The notes under the pieces: generated by a model
What the model was told of the DNA's origin: nothing
Seen by the model: only the letters and a program-made list of their open reading frames with translations
Databases searched by the model: none
Assembly: GCF_007115095.1 (NCBI RefSeq)
Contig: NZ_SULH01000004.1
Span: 200,750 to 254,482 of the forward strand
Length of the DNA stretch: 53,733 bases
Direction: 5' to 3'
DNA from: Levilactobacillus enshiensis
GTDB lineage: Bacteria > Bacillota > Bacilli > Lactobacillales > Lactobacillaceae
Program-made: the position numbers and the translations under genes
In this document: piece after piece, positions 31,646 through 40,955 of the stretch
Layout: every line of letters begins with the position of its first letter
Numbering within the stretch: the stretch's first letter is position 1

Positions 31646-33358
31646 TTACTTGATCGCAGTCAATCCCACCTTGGCAGAGCCGGGATACAGGGACATCCGT
31701 TGGGCCCGGTAGCTCCAGTCACCGTGGGCAAACTTGGTGCGGTCGACATCAAAGACAATCTTGCCAGTCTTGCGGTTGACTTCGACGAACTCGCTACGTT
31801 TGCCGCTGTCGGCATAACCGAAGCCAATCAGGGTATTGCCCTTACCGACGGCGTAGCTGCTACCGACGATGTTGGTAAAGTTACGTTTGCCCAGCGTCTT
31901 GCCGAAGCTCCAGGTCTTGTCGACGGTCTTATTCAGCTGGTTGATCTGAACGATTTCACCGGCGGACCACTGTTTCGATTGCTTGGTCTTGCCCCGGGTG
32001 ACCGGAACGTTGTTGTCGTAGTACTGCAAGTCAATCGTGTCGCCAGTCGTCTGGTTGGGGTGGAGAAGCATGACGGCGTGCTGACCACCGCTATACCGGA
32101 AGTGTGTCGACTTCGGCGTTAACAAATATTTCTGGTAGCTCTGTGGCAGCTTTTCTGGTGAAGACAAAATCCACTTGAGCTTGGTGGTCCGGTAGTTGAT
32201 GGCAAACATCATGTCCTGATTGCGCCCAGAAACAATCAGTTCGTCACGCTGTTGGTCGTAGTACATGGAATTCTGATGGAACCAATCAATCTTGCCGTCG
32301 GGCCGCTGGGTACCGTCGTATTGGGTGTAAGCCGACTTGGGTAAAATGCGCTTCAAGTCGATGACCTTGACGATTTTAGCCGTCTTGTAGTTGATTTCGA
32401 TCATGGTGTCCTCGACGTACTTGCTGGATCCGTCGTCTACCGTTAACAGGAGATTGTGGTTCGGCAGTTCGATGGCGTCGTGGTGAATGACCGTGTTGGT
32501 TTCCAATTTGCTATGGTCCTGACGAGTTGGAAAGCGGCCATTGAAGTTGTATTGGCGGTAAACACGGCCGTAGAAATCCGTCTCCCGGAGCGCATTGTAC
32601 TTGTGTTCGCTGGGCGAAATCTTGGTAAGAATCAACAGGTGGTTATTGGAAAGTTGTTTAAAAATGTGCGAGATCTTTTCGGTGCTGTACCAGCGAATTT
32701 TACCCGCAGCATCCAGGCCGTAGGTGATCCCCTGACTGCTGACGGCAAAGGTGAGCCGCGTGTGGCCAGCCCCCAACGCCATTTTTTGCGGGTGACTGGT
32801 CTTGAGCACGTTGCGGCCAATGGCCTTCGGTGCGGCCGCAGTCCTCATGGTGTAGGTCGCGTAGGACTTCTGACCGTTGTGCTTGGTAAACGTTAGTGTG
32901 ACCCGGTTGGTGCGGTCGGCGTAGAGGCCTAACACGCCAACTTGATGGGTCGTATGGTAGCCGGCTAACTTTTTGGTGATCGTGGTAGCCGGCGTATCGC
33001 CATGCACCGTCAGTGTGACCTGTGTTGCGGCTTGCGTCTTGACTAAGATGAGGCCAGATAACGGTGAGGTCTTATAGGGGTTCACGATGACTTTCGCGTT
33101 GGTCGTTCCGGGCTCTAATACCTGGAGTTCTTGCCGGTACTTAGTCGTTAACGTATTGGTCGCCGTGGTATTCTTGGTGGACAGGGCGGGCCGCAGGTTT
33201 AGCTTGATTTGGGGCGTGGCCAACACGTTTTTCCGGTGGTAGTTTTGATGGACTAATAGAAACTGCCGCAGGTTGTGGCGCTCATGGTAGGCGGTTGCGC
33301 CACCGATAATAATCACGGCCAGCAGAAGGCCAAGGGTGATCTTCCAAAACTTTTTCAT
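31646..33358 (-). CDS. membrane-anchored arylsulfotransferase (ASST)-family protein
   Basis: A 570-residue protein whose residues 6-24 form a signal anchor, placing the rest outside the cell. Residues about 90-180 look like the small N-terminal beta domain of arylsulfotransferases, and the remainder like the six-bladed propeller: VIHHDAIELPNHNLLLTVDD, IDWFHQNSMYYDQQRDELIV and SGRNQDMMFAINYRTTKLKW keep the family's key histidines and arginine. In E. coli ASST moves sulfate between phenols; the role in lactobacilli is not established, and a surface role or another substrate is possible. AAAGGAG precedes the ATG. It is monocistronic. The stretch 33359-33634 upstream holds nothing recognisable beyond weak promoter-like boxes. 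Confidence 0.8.
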   Translation of the reverse strand: MKKFWKITLGLLLAVIIIGGATAYHERHNLRQFLLVHQNYHRKNVLATPQIKLNLRPALSTKNTTATNTLTTKYRQELQVLEPGTTNAKVIVNPYKTSPLSGLILVKTQAATQVTLTVHGDTPATTITKKLAGYHTTHQVGVLGLYADRTNRVTLTFTKHNGQKSYATYTMRTAAAPKAIGRNVLKTSHPQKMALGAGHTRLTFAVSSQGITYGLDAAGKIRWYSTEKISHIFKQLSNNHLLILTKISPSEHKYNALRETDFYGRVYRQYNFNGRFPTRQDHSKLETNTVIHHDAIELPNHNLLLTVDDGSSKYVEDTMIEINYKTAKIVKVIDLKRILPKSAYTQYDGTQRPDGKIDWFHQNSMYYDQQRDELIVSGRNQDMMFAINYRTTKLKWILSSPEKLPQSYQKYLLTPKSTHFRYSGGQHAVMLLHPNQTTGDTIDLQYYDNNVPVTRGKTKQSKQWSAGEIVQINQLNKTVDKTWSFGKTLGKRNFTNIVGSSYAVGKGNTLIGFGYADSGKRSEFVEVNRKTGKIVFDVDRTKFAHGDWSYRAQRMSLYPGSAKVGLTAIK

Positions 33359-33634
33359 AATATGTAAAACTCCTTTGGGGGATTGACAGGAAATAACGGA
33401 TCAGCTAGCTGCTAAATAACTCACCTGTTAATTAAGTAGTGGATAACTGTGTCATTTTAGCAATTATAATTGGTGAAAACAACCTAGTGGGTCGGCGGTC
33501 TGGCCGGATAAACGGTGGATAAGGTTAGCTATTGGTCGCGAAAATAAGGTTAACCCCTAGTCAAATTGCCGTAAGCTTGTATACTAAGAGTAAGCAACAA
33601 CGAGACCGACTAATCGCAATTAGAGGAGGAAGAT

Positions 33635-34393
33635 ATGGATTCACAAGATCGCGTTAACTTGAAAATGGGGGCCAAACGACAGGTCCTCGATCACTATAAA
33701 TTTTATGTGCTACTCTCAATCTTATGGCTGGCACTTTGGTGGATTGGGGACACCATGTACACCCGAGACGTCAATCTCATTGCTCGGATCAATGAGGCCA
33801 GTTCCAACTGGTCGTTCAACAGTTTATTTTCATTTGCGGGCCTATTCTTTATTGTGGCTTCAATGATGCATATGGGGACGCAGTTGACCATGATCGACCT
33901 CGACCGGGCAACGGCAGATATGGATAACCCGATCCAACGGAGTTTTGCTTTATTTGATAAGGGGCAGTACTTCTTGGGCTGGCTGTTCATCTGTATTTTG
34001 GTGGGAATCTTCACGTTCTTGTGGTCGTTACTCCTGTTCTTCCCGGGAATCATCAAGGCCTACGCCTATTCGCAATCGTTCTATATTTACCGAGATGCCT
34101 ACGATCGGGGTGAAAACATCACGGCGCTGGAAGCCATTACGCGTTCACGAGAAATGATGAACGGCTACAAGTCATTCCTATTTATCATGGATCTGAGTTT
34201 TATTCTCTGGTTCATCCTGGGTGGCATCACGTTTGGCTTAGCCTTCCTGTTCGTCATGCCATACTACGATTTGGCACGGGCCAAGTTCTACAACCAACTG
34301 GTCTGGCGGCAAACGGAGAATCAGTCACACGTCATGGATGATGCCGATAACAGGGATTATGCTGGTAGTGACGACTCTGATAGTACGCTGTAA
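33635..34393 (+). CDS. DUF975 family integral membrane protein
   Basis: A 252-residue membrane protein of the DUF975 family, function unknown. About five helices are seen, with the family's SREMMNGYKSFLFIMDLSFILW pattern read as SREMMNGYK followed by a helix near residue 175, and FFPGIIKAYAYSQSFYIYRD near residue 137. The last 25 residues are acidic and polar (MDDADNRDYAGSDDSDSTL). AGAGGAGG precedes the ATG. No operon partner; a T-rich hairpin-like sequence near 34440-34480 and then repeat copy 4 follow. Confidence 0.8.
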   Translation: MDSQDRVNLKMGAKRQVLDHYKFYVLLSILWLALWWIGDTMYTRDVNLIARINEASSNWSFNSLFSFAGLFFIVASMMHMGTQLTMIDLDRATADMDNPIQRSFALFDKGQYFLGWLFICILVGIFTFLWSLLLFFPGIIKAYAYSQSFYIYRDAYDRGENITALEAITRSREMMNGYKSFLFIMDLSFILWFILGGITFGLAFLFVMPYYDLARAKFYNQLVWRQTENQSHVMDDADNRDYAGSDDSDSTL

Positions 34394-34498
34394 AGTGGTC
34401 ACATAGCTTTTTGTAAAACAGGTCAAATAGCACCAAACAAAAGTGGCACGTTGAATTTTCTCAACGCACCGCTTTTTAATTATGGCTATGGGTGGCGT

Positions 34499-35005
34499 CA
34501 GCTAAAGGTTGAAAGCCTTAAAGTACGACCCATGTCTGTTCTAGCAACAACAGTAGAACTAAAGCTAGGTAGCGTGGTGCTTTGGTCGCCTTACCGGCTG
34601 GCAGATATGGACTAGAAATGGTGCGAACGACACGACTGAACCCATATCTGTCGACTTCATGGCTGACATTGCGTTCTCAGACAACTTTGAGAATAACCGT
34701 AACGGTCGTTATCAGTCGAATTCAAAAAGGCCAGGTAGCTGTAGTCTATAGCTGTTGTTTTGATAAAACACCGTCAGCGCCGGAGGAGGCCAGGGATGGA
34801 GCTGGCCGTGAAGGGGTTGTTAGCTGGTGTTTCTAGCCAGCTTACAACCCGGGCGACTTTGGAGACACGTGTTCTTCGTGGCTTCAAAGCGAGCGAGAAG
34901 ACTGGTGTTCTTCCAGGCTCGTCCCCACAGCAGGCGGAATCCCTGGCAGCCGGAGTGCGCCCAGTTAGACTAATTTAATGCGCGAATGCTTACCAATACT
35001 GGGAT
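34499..35005 (+). repeat. composite dispersed repeat, copy 4 (module A collapsed)
   Basis: Module A is reduced to its two arms (GGCTGGCAGATATGG 34596-34610 and CCCATATCTGTCGACT 34640-34655) with the two inner hairpins deleted. Module B is full: closing stem 34789-34797 / 34939-34947, first hairpin with GGGTTGT/ACAACCC, the CTTTGGAG..CACG/CGTG..CTTCAAAG hairpin and a GAAGA/TCTTC hairpin. The gap 34394-35047 holds only this element. Confidence 0.82.
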
Positions 35006-35047
35006 ACAATCATAATTTCATCTCGCAACCTTAGTTAGTCAGAATAG

Positions 35048-35656
35048 TTACCGATGATAGCCATCAATCGCCCGACACAGGTAATAGATCCCGACAATCA
35101 GGAAAAGAAATACCGGCAACACGCGCAGGAGGGCAAACGGTGTTTCAAATAGAATGGCCTTCCATAACAAGTCGCCCTGCATTTGCCATAAACCAGGCGT
35201 TAGGTACCAGCTTTTGACGTCGAAAATGTTCACGTTTGACATCATCTTCAGAATGTAGAAAACATATAAAAGAAAGAGAACACCACAGAGCGCACTGTAG
35301 CGACTGGACCGTTGGCGGCAGCTCAGCTTGGAGTGCTCATCCGAAAAAATATCACGATCTGAGGTTGCCGCTTTCTGTTGAAAATACTGAATCCCCCCGT
35401 GACGCCCCCCAGCAATGAGCCGCCAACCGCTGTCACTGAAAAATTGACGATAATTTTGGTAGTTTCGGCGACTCATCCATTTATCACGAAAGTCCAGCCG
35501 AGTGTAAGGATTGAACTGGTCAGTAGCTACCAGTGGCTGAAATGTATAGTAGTGAAAATAGGAATTGACCCGGGTCAACCGATAACCGGTTGCTTGAACG
35601 GCGTTGATCCAGTCTTCCTCACGATTAAGGTCCAAAAATACGCGAAATTTTTTCAT
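35048..35656 (-). CDS. DUF2812 domain membrane protein
   Basis: A 202-residue protein. Residues 1-100 form the DUF2812 domain (FRVFLDLNREEDWINAVQATGY, then YFHYYTFQPL and RRNYQNYRQFFSDSGWRL), followed by two or three membrane helices at about 122-140, 160-175 and 178-195. DUF2812 genes are regularly paired with PadR-type regulators, as here: the PadR gene is 11 bases upstream on the same strand. Function is unknown; membrane stress response has been suggested for relatives. TAGGGAGGAG is the ribosome site. Confidence 0.82.
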   Translation of the reverse strand: MKKFRVFLDLNREEDWINAVQATGYRLTRVNSYFHYYTFQPLVATDQFNPYTRLDFRDKWMSRRNYQNYRQFFSDSGWRLIAGGRHGGIQYFQQKAATSDRDIFSDEHSKLSCRQRSSRYSALCGVLFLLYVFYILKMMSNVNIFDVKSWYLTPGLWQMQGDLLWKAILFETPFALLRVLPVFLFLIVGIYYLCRAIDGYHR

Positions 35657-35667
35657 GTTGCTCCTCC

Positions 35668-35979
35668 CTAATAGCCGAAGTCTTCGGCCAAATTCCCCAA
35701 GTGGCGTAGACGTTGTGTTTCTAATTGTAAAATGGATTTCCCAGCGGTCGTGATGACGTAGACGCGTCGCCGTTTATCATTGCTGGGGACCTCTTTGATC
35801 CACTTCAGTTTTAATAAGTTCTCAATGGCACCATACATGGTTCCCGCGGCAACGTGGACCGTGTCTTGGCTGAGCTGTGCAATCTCCTGAATGGCTGCGT
35901 AGCCATGGCGGGGTTGCGTGAGGGCCAGTAAGATATAGTAAGTGGTTTCGGTCAGCGGCAGATTCTTATTTCGTGCCAT
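35668..35979 (-). CDS. PadR-family transcriptional regulator
   Basis: A 103-residue PadR-type winged-helix regulator: TTYYILLALTQPRHGYAAIQEI, then GTMYGAIENLLKLKWIKEV with the recognition helix, and the wing SNDKRRRVYVITTAGKSIL. It is short, of the PadR-s2 type, with one C-terminal dimerisation helix. GGAGAC lies before the ATG. It leads an operon with the DUF2812 membrane protein and presumably represses it. The AT-rich region 36000-36055 just upstream, with AGTTTAACT and TATATATA dyads, is a likely autoregulatory site. Confidence 0.85.
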   Translation of the reverse strand: MARNKNLPLTETTYYILLALTQPRHGYAAIQEIAQLSQDTVHVAAGTMYGAIENLLKLKWIKEVPSNDKRRRVYVITTAGKSILQLETQRLRHLGNLAEDFGY

Positions 35980-36177
35980 GTTAAGTCTCCTAATCTTTCA
36001 GCAAAATATGCAGTTGAACAATATACAGTTTAACTATATATAGCATAACTATCTATCGCTGATTTTTCAAGTCATTATTTTTTGTCGGCAAAGATGATGG
36101 CTCGACAGTAGCAAGCTCAGCCATTGGTTTGGGGCCCAAGGGTGGTGGAACTGCAGAAAATAAGTTTAATCTGGGGG

Positions 36178-36212
36178 TTGCTAAATCAAGTGTACTAGGT
36201 ATAATAGTACAC
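36178..36212 (+). promoter_or_regulatory. promoter with overlapping YtrA-type operator
   Basis: TTGCTA (36178-36183), 16 bases, TATAAT (36200-36205). The perfect dyad GTGTACTA (36190-36197) / TAGTACAC (36205-36212) overlaps the -10 box, a classic repressor position and much like YtrA sites. Confidence 0.7.
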
Positions 36213-36249
36213 ACAGGACACGTAGCCAAACACCAAGGGGTGAGGAACA

Positions 36250-36615
36250 ATGCAAGCAAATGATTCTAGTCTGCCGTACTATGAGCAGCTAGTCCTGCAG
36301 GTCAAACAGCAAATCGTGCAGGGAATCTTGCAGCCGGGAGACCGGTTACCATCTGTCAGAGACATGGCGCGACAGGAACAGTTGAATCCGAACACGGTCA
36401 GTAAAGCGTACAAACAGTTGGAGACCCAGCATGTGATCACCACGGTTCACGGCAAGGGCACGTATGTCCGGGAGGCGGCTGCATATGGTGACAGTGCGCA
36501 GGTCGTCGCCAGTAAAAAACAACTTTTAACACTGTTAACGGAGATTCGCTATCTAGGCGTCCCGTTAGAAGAAGTCGTTGGCTGGATCAAAGCCGCATAT
36601 GAGGGGGCAGAGTAG
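36250..36615 (+). CDS. GntR-family regulator of the YtrA subfamily
   Basis: A 121-residue regulator with an N-terminal GntR winged helix (YEQLVLQVKQQIVQGILQPG, LPSVRDMARQEQLNPNTVSKAYKQLE, GKGTYV) and only a short C-terminal helical tail, which defines the YtrA subfamily. Such proteins repress ABC transporter operons that answer cell-envelope stress. The ATG is preceded by AGGGGTGAGG, and its promoter has a matching dyad at 36190-36212. Its stop shares one base with the start of the ABC ATPase gene. Confidence 0.88.
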   Translation: MQANDSSLPYYEQLVLQVKQQIVQGILQPGDRLPSVRDMARQEQLNPNTVSKAYKQLETQHVITTVHGKGTYVREAAAYGDSAQVVASKKQLLTLLTEIRYLGVPLEEVVGWIKAAYEGAE

Positions 36616-37508
36616 TGACATTACAAGTAACGCAATTGTGTAAGCAGATCAACGGCCGGACCATAATTGAAGACATCAGTTTTCAGTGGGCACCGGGCGA
36701 AATCATTGGGTTGGTCGGCCGTAACGGTGTCGGGAAGACGACCCTGTTTCGGACCATGATGAACCAGTACGTTGCGGACGCCGGCCAGGTGACGGTGGAT
36801 GGGCATGATATTGTGACCACGCCGGCAGAGCAGCGCCGAATTTTCTTTTTGGATGTGCAATATAATTTCTTAGATAACTACCGGTTGTGGGAATTACCTG
36901 AATTTTATGGGGATGTCTATCCGCAATTTGATCATCAGCGTTATTTGACGCTGTTGGCCCAGTTCAAGCTAGATAAGAATAGTCAGTATCGCCGGTTATC
37001 TAAGGGGATGCGTGCGTTGACCAATATGATTCTGGCTTTGACGTCAAACGCCACGTACATCATCTTGGACGAACCGTTTGATGGCTTAGACGTTATCGTT
37101 CGGGAGAATATCGCGACCATGGTTATTGATGAGATTGCGGACCAAGAAAAAGGGTTCTTGATTTCGTCACACGATTTAAACGAACTCGACGGCCTAAGTG
37201 ACCGGGTCCTGTTACTAAAGGACACCCACTTAGCCCATGACTACAACCTGGAAGATGTACGGGCTAAAGCGAAGAAGCTTCAATTAGTCTTCAAGGATAA
37301 GCAGATTCCAACTGTGCTCAAGGAACACAGCCAGTTGATCCGGGTTTCCGGGCGCGTGCTGGTGGTCGTGATTACGGATTACACGCCGGCAATCGATCAA
37401 CAGTTAAAAGCCTTACAACCCGTGTTGTTTGAAGAATTACCGTTAACGTTGGAAGACCTGTTCCGCGCCAATTTGGCCCACGATACAGGTTACCAACTGA
37501 TGAAGTAG
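36615..37508 (+). CDS. ABC transporter ATP-binding protein (YtrB-like)
   Basis: A 297-residue ABC ATPase with Walker A GRNGVGKTT (residue 36 on), a signature reading LSKGMRALTNMI, Walker B YIILDEPFDGLD and the switch histidine in ISSHDLNELDGLSD. It has an extra C-terminal part of about 85 residues, as do YtrB-type proteins. The GTG start shares one base with the stop of the GntR gene, and the permease gene follows after 11 bases. Export or lipid-related handling under envelope stress is inferred from the operon type, not from the sequence. Confidence 0.88.
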   Translation: MTLQVTQLCKQINGRTIIEDISFQWAPGEIIGLVGRNGVGKTTLFRTMMNQYVADAGQVTVDGHDIVTTPAEQRRIFFLDVQYNFLDNYRLWELPEFYGDVYPQFDHQRYLTLLAQFKLDKNSQYRRLSKGMRALTNMILALTSNATYIILDEPFDGLDVIVRENIATMVIDEIADQEKGFLISSHDLNELDGLSDRVLLLKDTHLAHDYNLEDVRAKAKKLQLVFKDKQIPTVLKEHSQLIRVSGRVLVVVITDYTPAIDQQLKALQPVLFEELPLTLEDLFRANLAHDTGYQLMK

Positions 37509-37519
37509 GGGGAATTAGG

Positions 37520-38449
37520 ATGCATAATCAATTAGATCGGCTCATTTGGCGACGACACCGGCGACTTTTCTTGGTCATTGGCGGGGTGACGTTACTGGGA
37601 TGCTTCATGTCCACGATTCTTTCCCTACACACCCTACCGAGCTCTGCAACACAACTGGTGAGTGGCAACATTCAAAAATGGGATATGTACTCAGAGTCCT
37701 ATTTTTCCGGTTATCCTTACTGGCTACTGGCGGCTTACTGGATCGTCGGTCTTTTATTAATGAATCAGGACCTGAAGGATAATTTCAATCAATTCTTATT
37801 TAGCAGTGGGTTCTCCCGGCGGCGCGTTTACTGGTCTAAAATCAAGGTTGCCATGGGGGCCTTACTGGTCATTGCCATCCTCACAATTGCTTTAGAATAT
37901 GGCATGGTGTGGGCAATGAAACCGGCCGATGTTGGCTTTCATTTAGCCTGGCCCGGCGTGCTAACTTCGTGGATCGTGGGGTGGCTCACATCGATCGGCC
38001 TGTTTTCGTTGACTTGGTTTGCGGCATTGATTGTCGGCCAGACCGGTGCACTGATTGTGACCATCGTCGGCTTTACACTTTCTTTAGTTGGTTCTTCCAC
38101 GATTAGTGTTAATATCTTAAGAGAGAGTGGCATCACCCTGAACGCGGAACAAAATACTTGGTTCATGGCCGGGAGTTGGCTCGTGGCGGCAAGTATTCTG
38201 TTCGTGTGGGGCGCCGCGCTCTACAATCATTTGTCGCTGGAACATAATGGAGAGTATTTACTCTTTCCGAAGTTAAAAGTGCCAGTATACATCGTTTTCG
38301 TCGTGTACGTGACTTCACTGAGTGTGTGGGGCACGGACGGCTGGTCATTGGTATTTTGGTTCTTGGCGTCTACCATTTTTGGCTATTGCTGGTTATGGCG
38401 GCCGCGATTGGGCGAAATGTTTCACCGATGGCGTTCACGTAGAGGCTAG
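37520..38449 (+). CDS. ABC transporter permease, partner of the YtrB-like ATPase
   Basis: A 309-residue membrane protein with six to seven helices and no conserved catalytic motif. The order (RLIWRRHRRLFLVIGGVTLLG at the N-terminus, an FSSGFSRRRVYWSKI loop near residue 95, and helices to the end) is that of ABC-2-like permeases following GntR/ABC genes. GGGGGAATTAGG precedes the ATG. It is the last gene of the three-gene operon and ends before a strong terminator at 38554-38597. Confidence 0.8.
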   Translation: MHNQLDRLIWRRHRRLFLVIGGVTLLGCFMSTILSLHTLPSSATQLVSGNIQKWDMYSESYFSGYPYWLLAAYWIVGLLLMNQDLKDNFNQFLFSSGFSRRRVYWSKIKVAMGALLVIAILTIALEYGMVWAMKPADVGFHLAWPGVLTSWIVGWLTSIGLFSLTWFAALIVGQTGALIVTIVGFTLSLVGSSTISVNILRESGITLNAEQNTWFMAGSWLVAASILFVWGAALYNHLSLEHNGEYLLFPKLKVPVYIVFVVYVTSLSVWGTDGWSLVFWFLASTIFGYCWLWRPRLGEMFHRWRSRRG

Positions 38450-38553
38450 AGAGTAGGTTTTAGAATTGATTTGTTTGGTGACTAAACGGCTCGGGGAAGC
38501 GCAGTCGTGACCAAGGGGAGCAAGTCAGCGTTGGGGAACGTCGGCTTGAAATG

Positions 38554-38597
38554 AAAACGACCCACCACGGTAAGCAATCGTGGTGGGTCGTTTTTTT
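38554..38597. terminator. intrinsic terminator after the ABC operon
   Basis: AAAACGACCCACCACG and its exact complement surround a 9-base loop and end in a 7-base T-run. Confidence 0.9.
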
Positions 38598-38670
38598 ATT
38601 GGTTAAATTAGTCCCAATCGGGCGCACGATGGCTACCATGGGGACGTTTCAGACCGTAAGTGGTCGTCAG

Positions 38671-40122
38671 TTAAGCTCGGTGCAGGTACCAGTCATACAA
38701 GTCTTGTGCGGCGGTCACGGGGATGTAACGTAATTCAATCGCTTGGTTGTGATTCCCGTGGCGGACGTTGACGGTCAAATGAGCCAACTGCGTCTTTTTC
38801 ATCCAGATGGATTGTTGAAAGCGCATGGACTGAATTTTGTCGGCAGGGACGTAATAGACTTCACGGGTCCAGAAGTGGCCGGTTTGTAAGGCAAGTAAGT
38901 CAGCTTTAAGTAGCGCCCCGGCCGTGTTGCGGCCAGCGAAGCGCCCCTGCAGGCCGGCAATGATGACCAGTAAAAGACTGATCCAACTCAAATGTGGCCA
39001 GAACCAGGCGATGATGATTGCGGGTAGTGCCACAAATAAAATGGCATTCCGTATCAAGTACCAGTTACGGGGCACACGCAGAATACTTAAATCTGGCGCA
39101 GTTTGGGGTAACCAGTCAATAAAGGGCGTCATCGTCTGATAGACGGTCTGATTGGCAATGACCGGCATGATGACCAAGTCATTGTCATCGTCATCGCTGG
39201 CCGCCTTGGAGGCAATCAAGACCTGAACCGTCTGGAGATGCAACCATTGGCGCAAGACATTTTGCTTGATCCGAACGGCTTGAATGCGCGCTAACGGTGC
39301 CGTGATGGTGTTGCGTTGAAAAAGTCCTTTGGCGGCTCTGAGTTGGTCGGGCTCCCGTTCCAGTTCAAAGTGGTAATAACGGGTCAACGTCCAGAAAAAG
39401 GCGCCCAGCCAAGCCAAAACGATAATGAGCAGCGCACCGCCAATCAGCAGAGCTAGTGCCATATGGCTGGCATCATCGATCAAGGCATTGGTGAAGGACT
39501 TCGGAATCTTGTTGTACAGTCCTAGTAGCACTAACAAGAAGGGAATAAAGATGAGTGAGGTCAGTCCAAATTTGATCAGGTCCCGCGAATTGATGCGGTA
39601 GTGTGCTAAAGCGGTAGCGGCAGTGGTTGTGGCCTCGGCGGGCAATACTGACGTGGTCGTTGCCTCAGCGGTCGTCGCCGGGACGGGCGCAGCGTGGCGA
39701 TAATGCTCAATGGTGGTGGCCACGCTGGTCGGCACTGCGGCCAGCCGGGCTTCCGGAGCACTATCGTCGTGGCTAGCAGTTTCAATCAGGACTTCCTCTA
39801 AATGAAATGGTCGGAGATAGAACCACTGCTTCCGCTGCACCGTTTGGATTCGTGAGTAAGGGATGTGCTCGTGGTGCCGCACGAAAATACCGGAATGAAC
39901 GATGATGGCATCGGGCGTGACGATGTAGGACAGCGTTAGCCATTTCAACGTGGGCCAAATTAGAAAGACGAAGATCATTAAGGTCAGCGTGCCCCAGAAC
40001 CAAATGGAATTGATGTGGTGCCACTGTGACAGTAGCAGGATGAATAGAAACCAATAGGCCTTGAGACTCTTGGCGATGTGCTGGAACAGACCTAGCGGGT
40101 GGGTTCGTTTAGGCGTTGTCAT
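38671..40122 (-). CDS. PH-domain membrane protein (YdbT-like)
   Basis: A 483-residue membrane protein with several bacterial PH (bPH2/YdbT) domains alternating with helix pairs. A first domain follows helices at about 20-70 (SYIVTPDAIIVHSGIFVRHH, HIPYSRIQTVQRKQ), a second lies near residues 255-330 (LARIQAVRIKQNVLRQWLHL), a third at the end (YVPADKIQSMRFQQSIW). A variable Ala/Thr-rich linker is near residue 150. It overlaps the upstream ydbS-like gene by 14 bases. In Bacillus YdbS/YdbT are linked to resistance to peptide antimicrobials; the same role here is only an analogy. Confidence 0.85.
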   Translation of the reverse strand: MTTPKRTHPLGLFQHIAKSLKAYWFLFILLLSQWHHINSIWFWGTLTLMIFVFLIWPTLKWLTLSYIVTPDAIIVHSGIFVRHHEHIPYSRIQTVQRKQWFYLRPFHLEEVLIETASHDDSAPEARLAAVPTSVATTIEHYRHAAPVPATTAEATTTSVLPAEATTTAATALAHYRINSRDLIKFGLTSLIFIPFLLVLLGLYNKIPKSFTNALIDDASHMALALLIGGALLIIVLAWLGAFFWTLTRYYHFELEREPDQLRAAKGLFQRNTITAPLARIQAVRIKQNVLRQWLHLQTVQVLIASKAASDDDDNDLVIMPVIANQTVYQTMTPFIDWLPQTAPDLSILRVPRNWYLIRNAILFVALPAIIIAWFWPHLSWISLLLVIIAGLQGRFAGRNTAGALLKADLLALQTGHFWTREVYYVPADKIQSMRFQQSIWMKKTQLAHLTVNVRHGNHNQAIELRYIPVTAAQDLYDWYLHRA

Positions 40123-40585
40123 GACGCGCCTCCCGAGCTAACCGCATAATTTGTTCACGGAACTGTTCGGCTTCTGGCAGTTCAAGTCCTTCGATACTGT
40201 GACTGGTGGCAGCGGTCGCCACGGTGACCTTTGTCAATTTTTGCCATTGCAACAGGGGACCAGCGTTGAGCGTCACGTTTTGAACTCGGGCAATAGGAAT
40301 AGCCACCCGTTTTTGAAAAATAAAGCCAGCCTGCATTTCAACGGCTAAGTCAGAGATCTGGTAGCGGGTAAACTGATAACGGTAGGGAATGAAGGCCAAT
40401 TCCACAATGGGTTCGACGATGGTCAAAACAAGGCCAGCGATAGGAATCCACACGGCCCAGTCCCAGTAGCGGTAGGTCAGCCAGAGTAAGCCGGTGATGA
40501 TGAACAGCACCAAAAAACTCCCCAAGGCGCTGTATCCCCAGATCTGTTTGATGCGCAGGGGTAGATGATGTGTGGTTGGTTGCAT
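40109..40585 (-). CDS. PH-domain membrane protein (YdbS-like)
   Basis: A 158-residue protein with two membrane helices (about residues 18-60) and one bPH2 domain (YQFTRYQISDLAVEMQAGFI, then RVAIPIARVQNVTLNAGPLL). AAGGAGAGGAG precedes the ATG. It is translationally coupled to the YdbT-like gene by a 14-base overlap; the two proteins probably work as one membrane complex. The region upstream to 40830 carries no gene. Confidence 0.85.
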   Translation of the reverse strand: MQPTTHHLPLRIKQIWGYSALGSFLVLFIITGLLWLTYRYWDWAVWIPIAGLVLTIVEPIVELAFIPYRYQFTRYQISDLAVEMQAGFIFQKRVAIPIARVQNVTLNAGPLLQWQKLTKVTVATAATSHSIEGLELPEAEQFREQIMRLAREARHDNA

Positions 40586-40839
40586 AATACGAAAACTCCT
40601 CTCCTTGGTAGTCTAAGTGTAGCAATCGTCGGGGGCGCTGACAACCAGGAGGCGTGAACATTTTTGAGGACGTGGGTGATTGAAACCAGTGGATTATTAG
40701 TCTGAGGGGATGGTCTATCTGGTCGATTAGACAGTTGGGTTGTGATCAAACCAATCTAAAATTATTTTCAGAAAATTTTGAAGGCAAGTCAGGCGGGGCG
40801 TCAAACGGTTAACTCACCTTTCAAATTGTCGAAGCGTGA

Positions 40840-40868
40840 TTGACGGATTTTGACGCACCCCGTATAAT
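40840..40868 (+). promoter_or_regulatory. promoter of the PyrR-controlled leader
   Basis: TTGACG (40840-40845), 17 bases, TATAAT (40863-40868), close to consensus. Confidence 0.8.
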
Positions 40869-40885
40869 ACCTAACAACAACCAAA

Positions 40886-40926
40886 TAGTCCTTTTAACTT
40901 AGTCCCGTGAGGCTAAGAAGGGTCCG
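40886..40926 (+). promoter_or_regulatory. PyrR-binding RNA element
   Basis: The sequence reads AGTCC...CTTAG-TCCCGTGAGG-CTAAG...GGGTCC: a CTTAG/CTAAG stem carrying the loop AGTCCCGTGAGGCT, matching the PyrR anti-antiterminator consensus with its conserved GAGGCT. Uridine nucleotides bound to PyrR would favour the terminator at 40956. Confidence 0.85.
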
Positions 40927-40955
40927 GTAGAATTCACTGTCTTTAAACGTGAACT

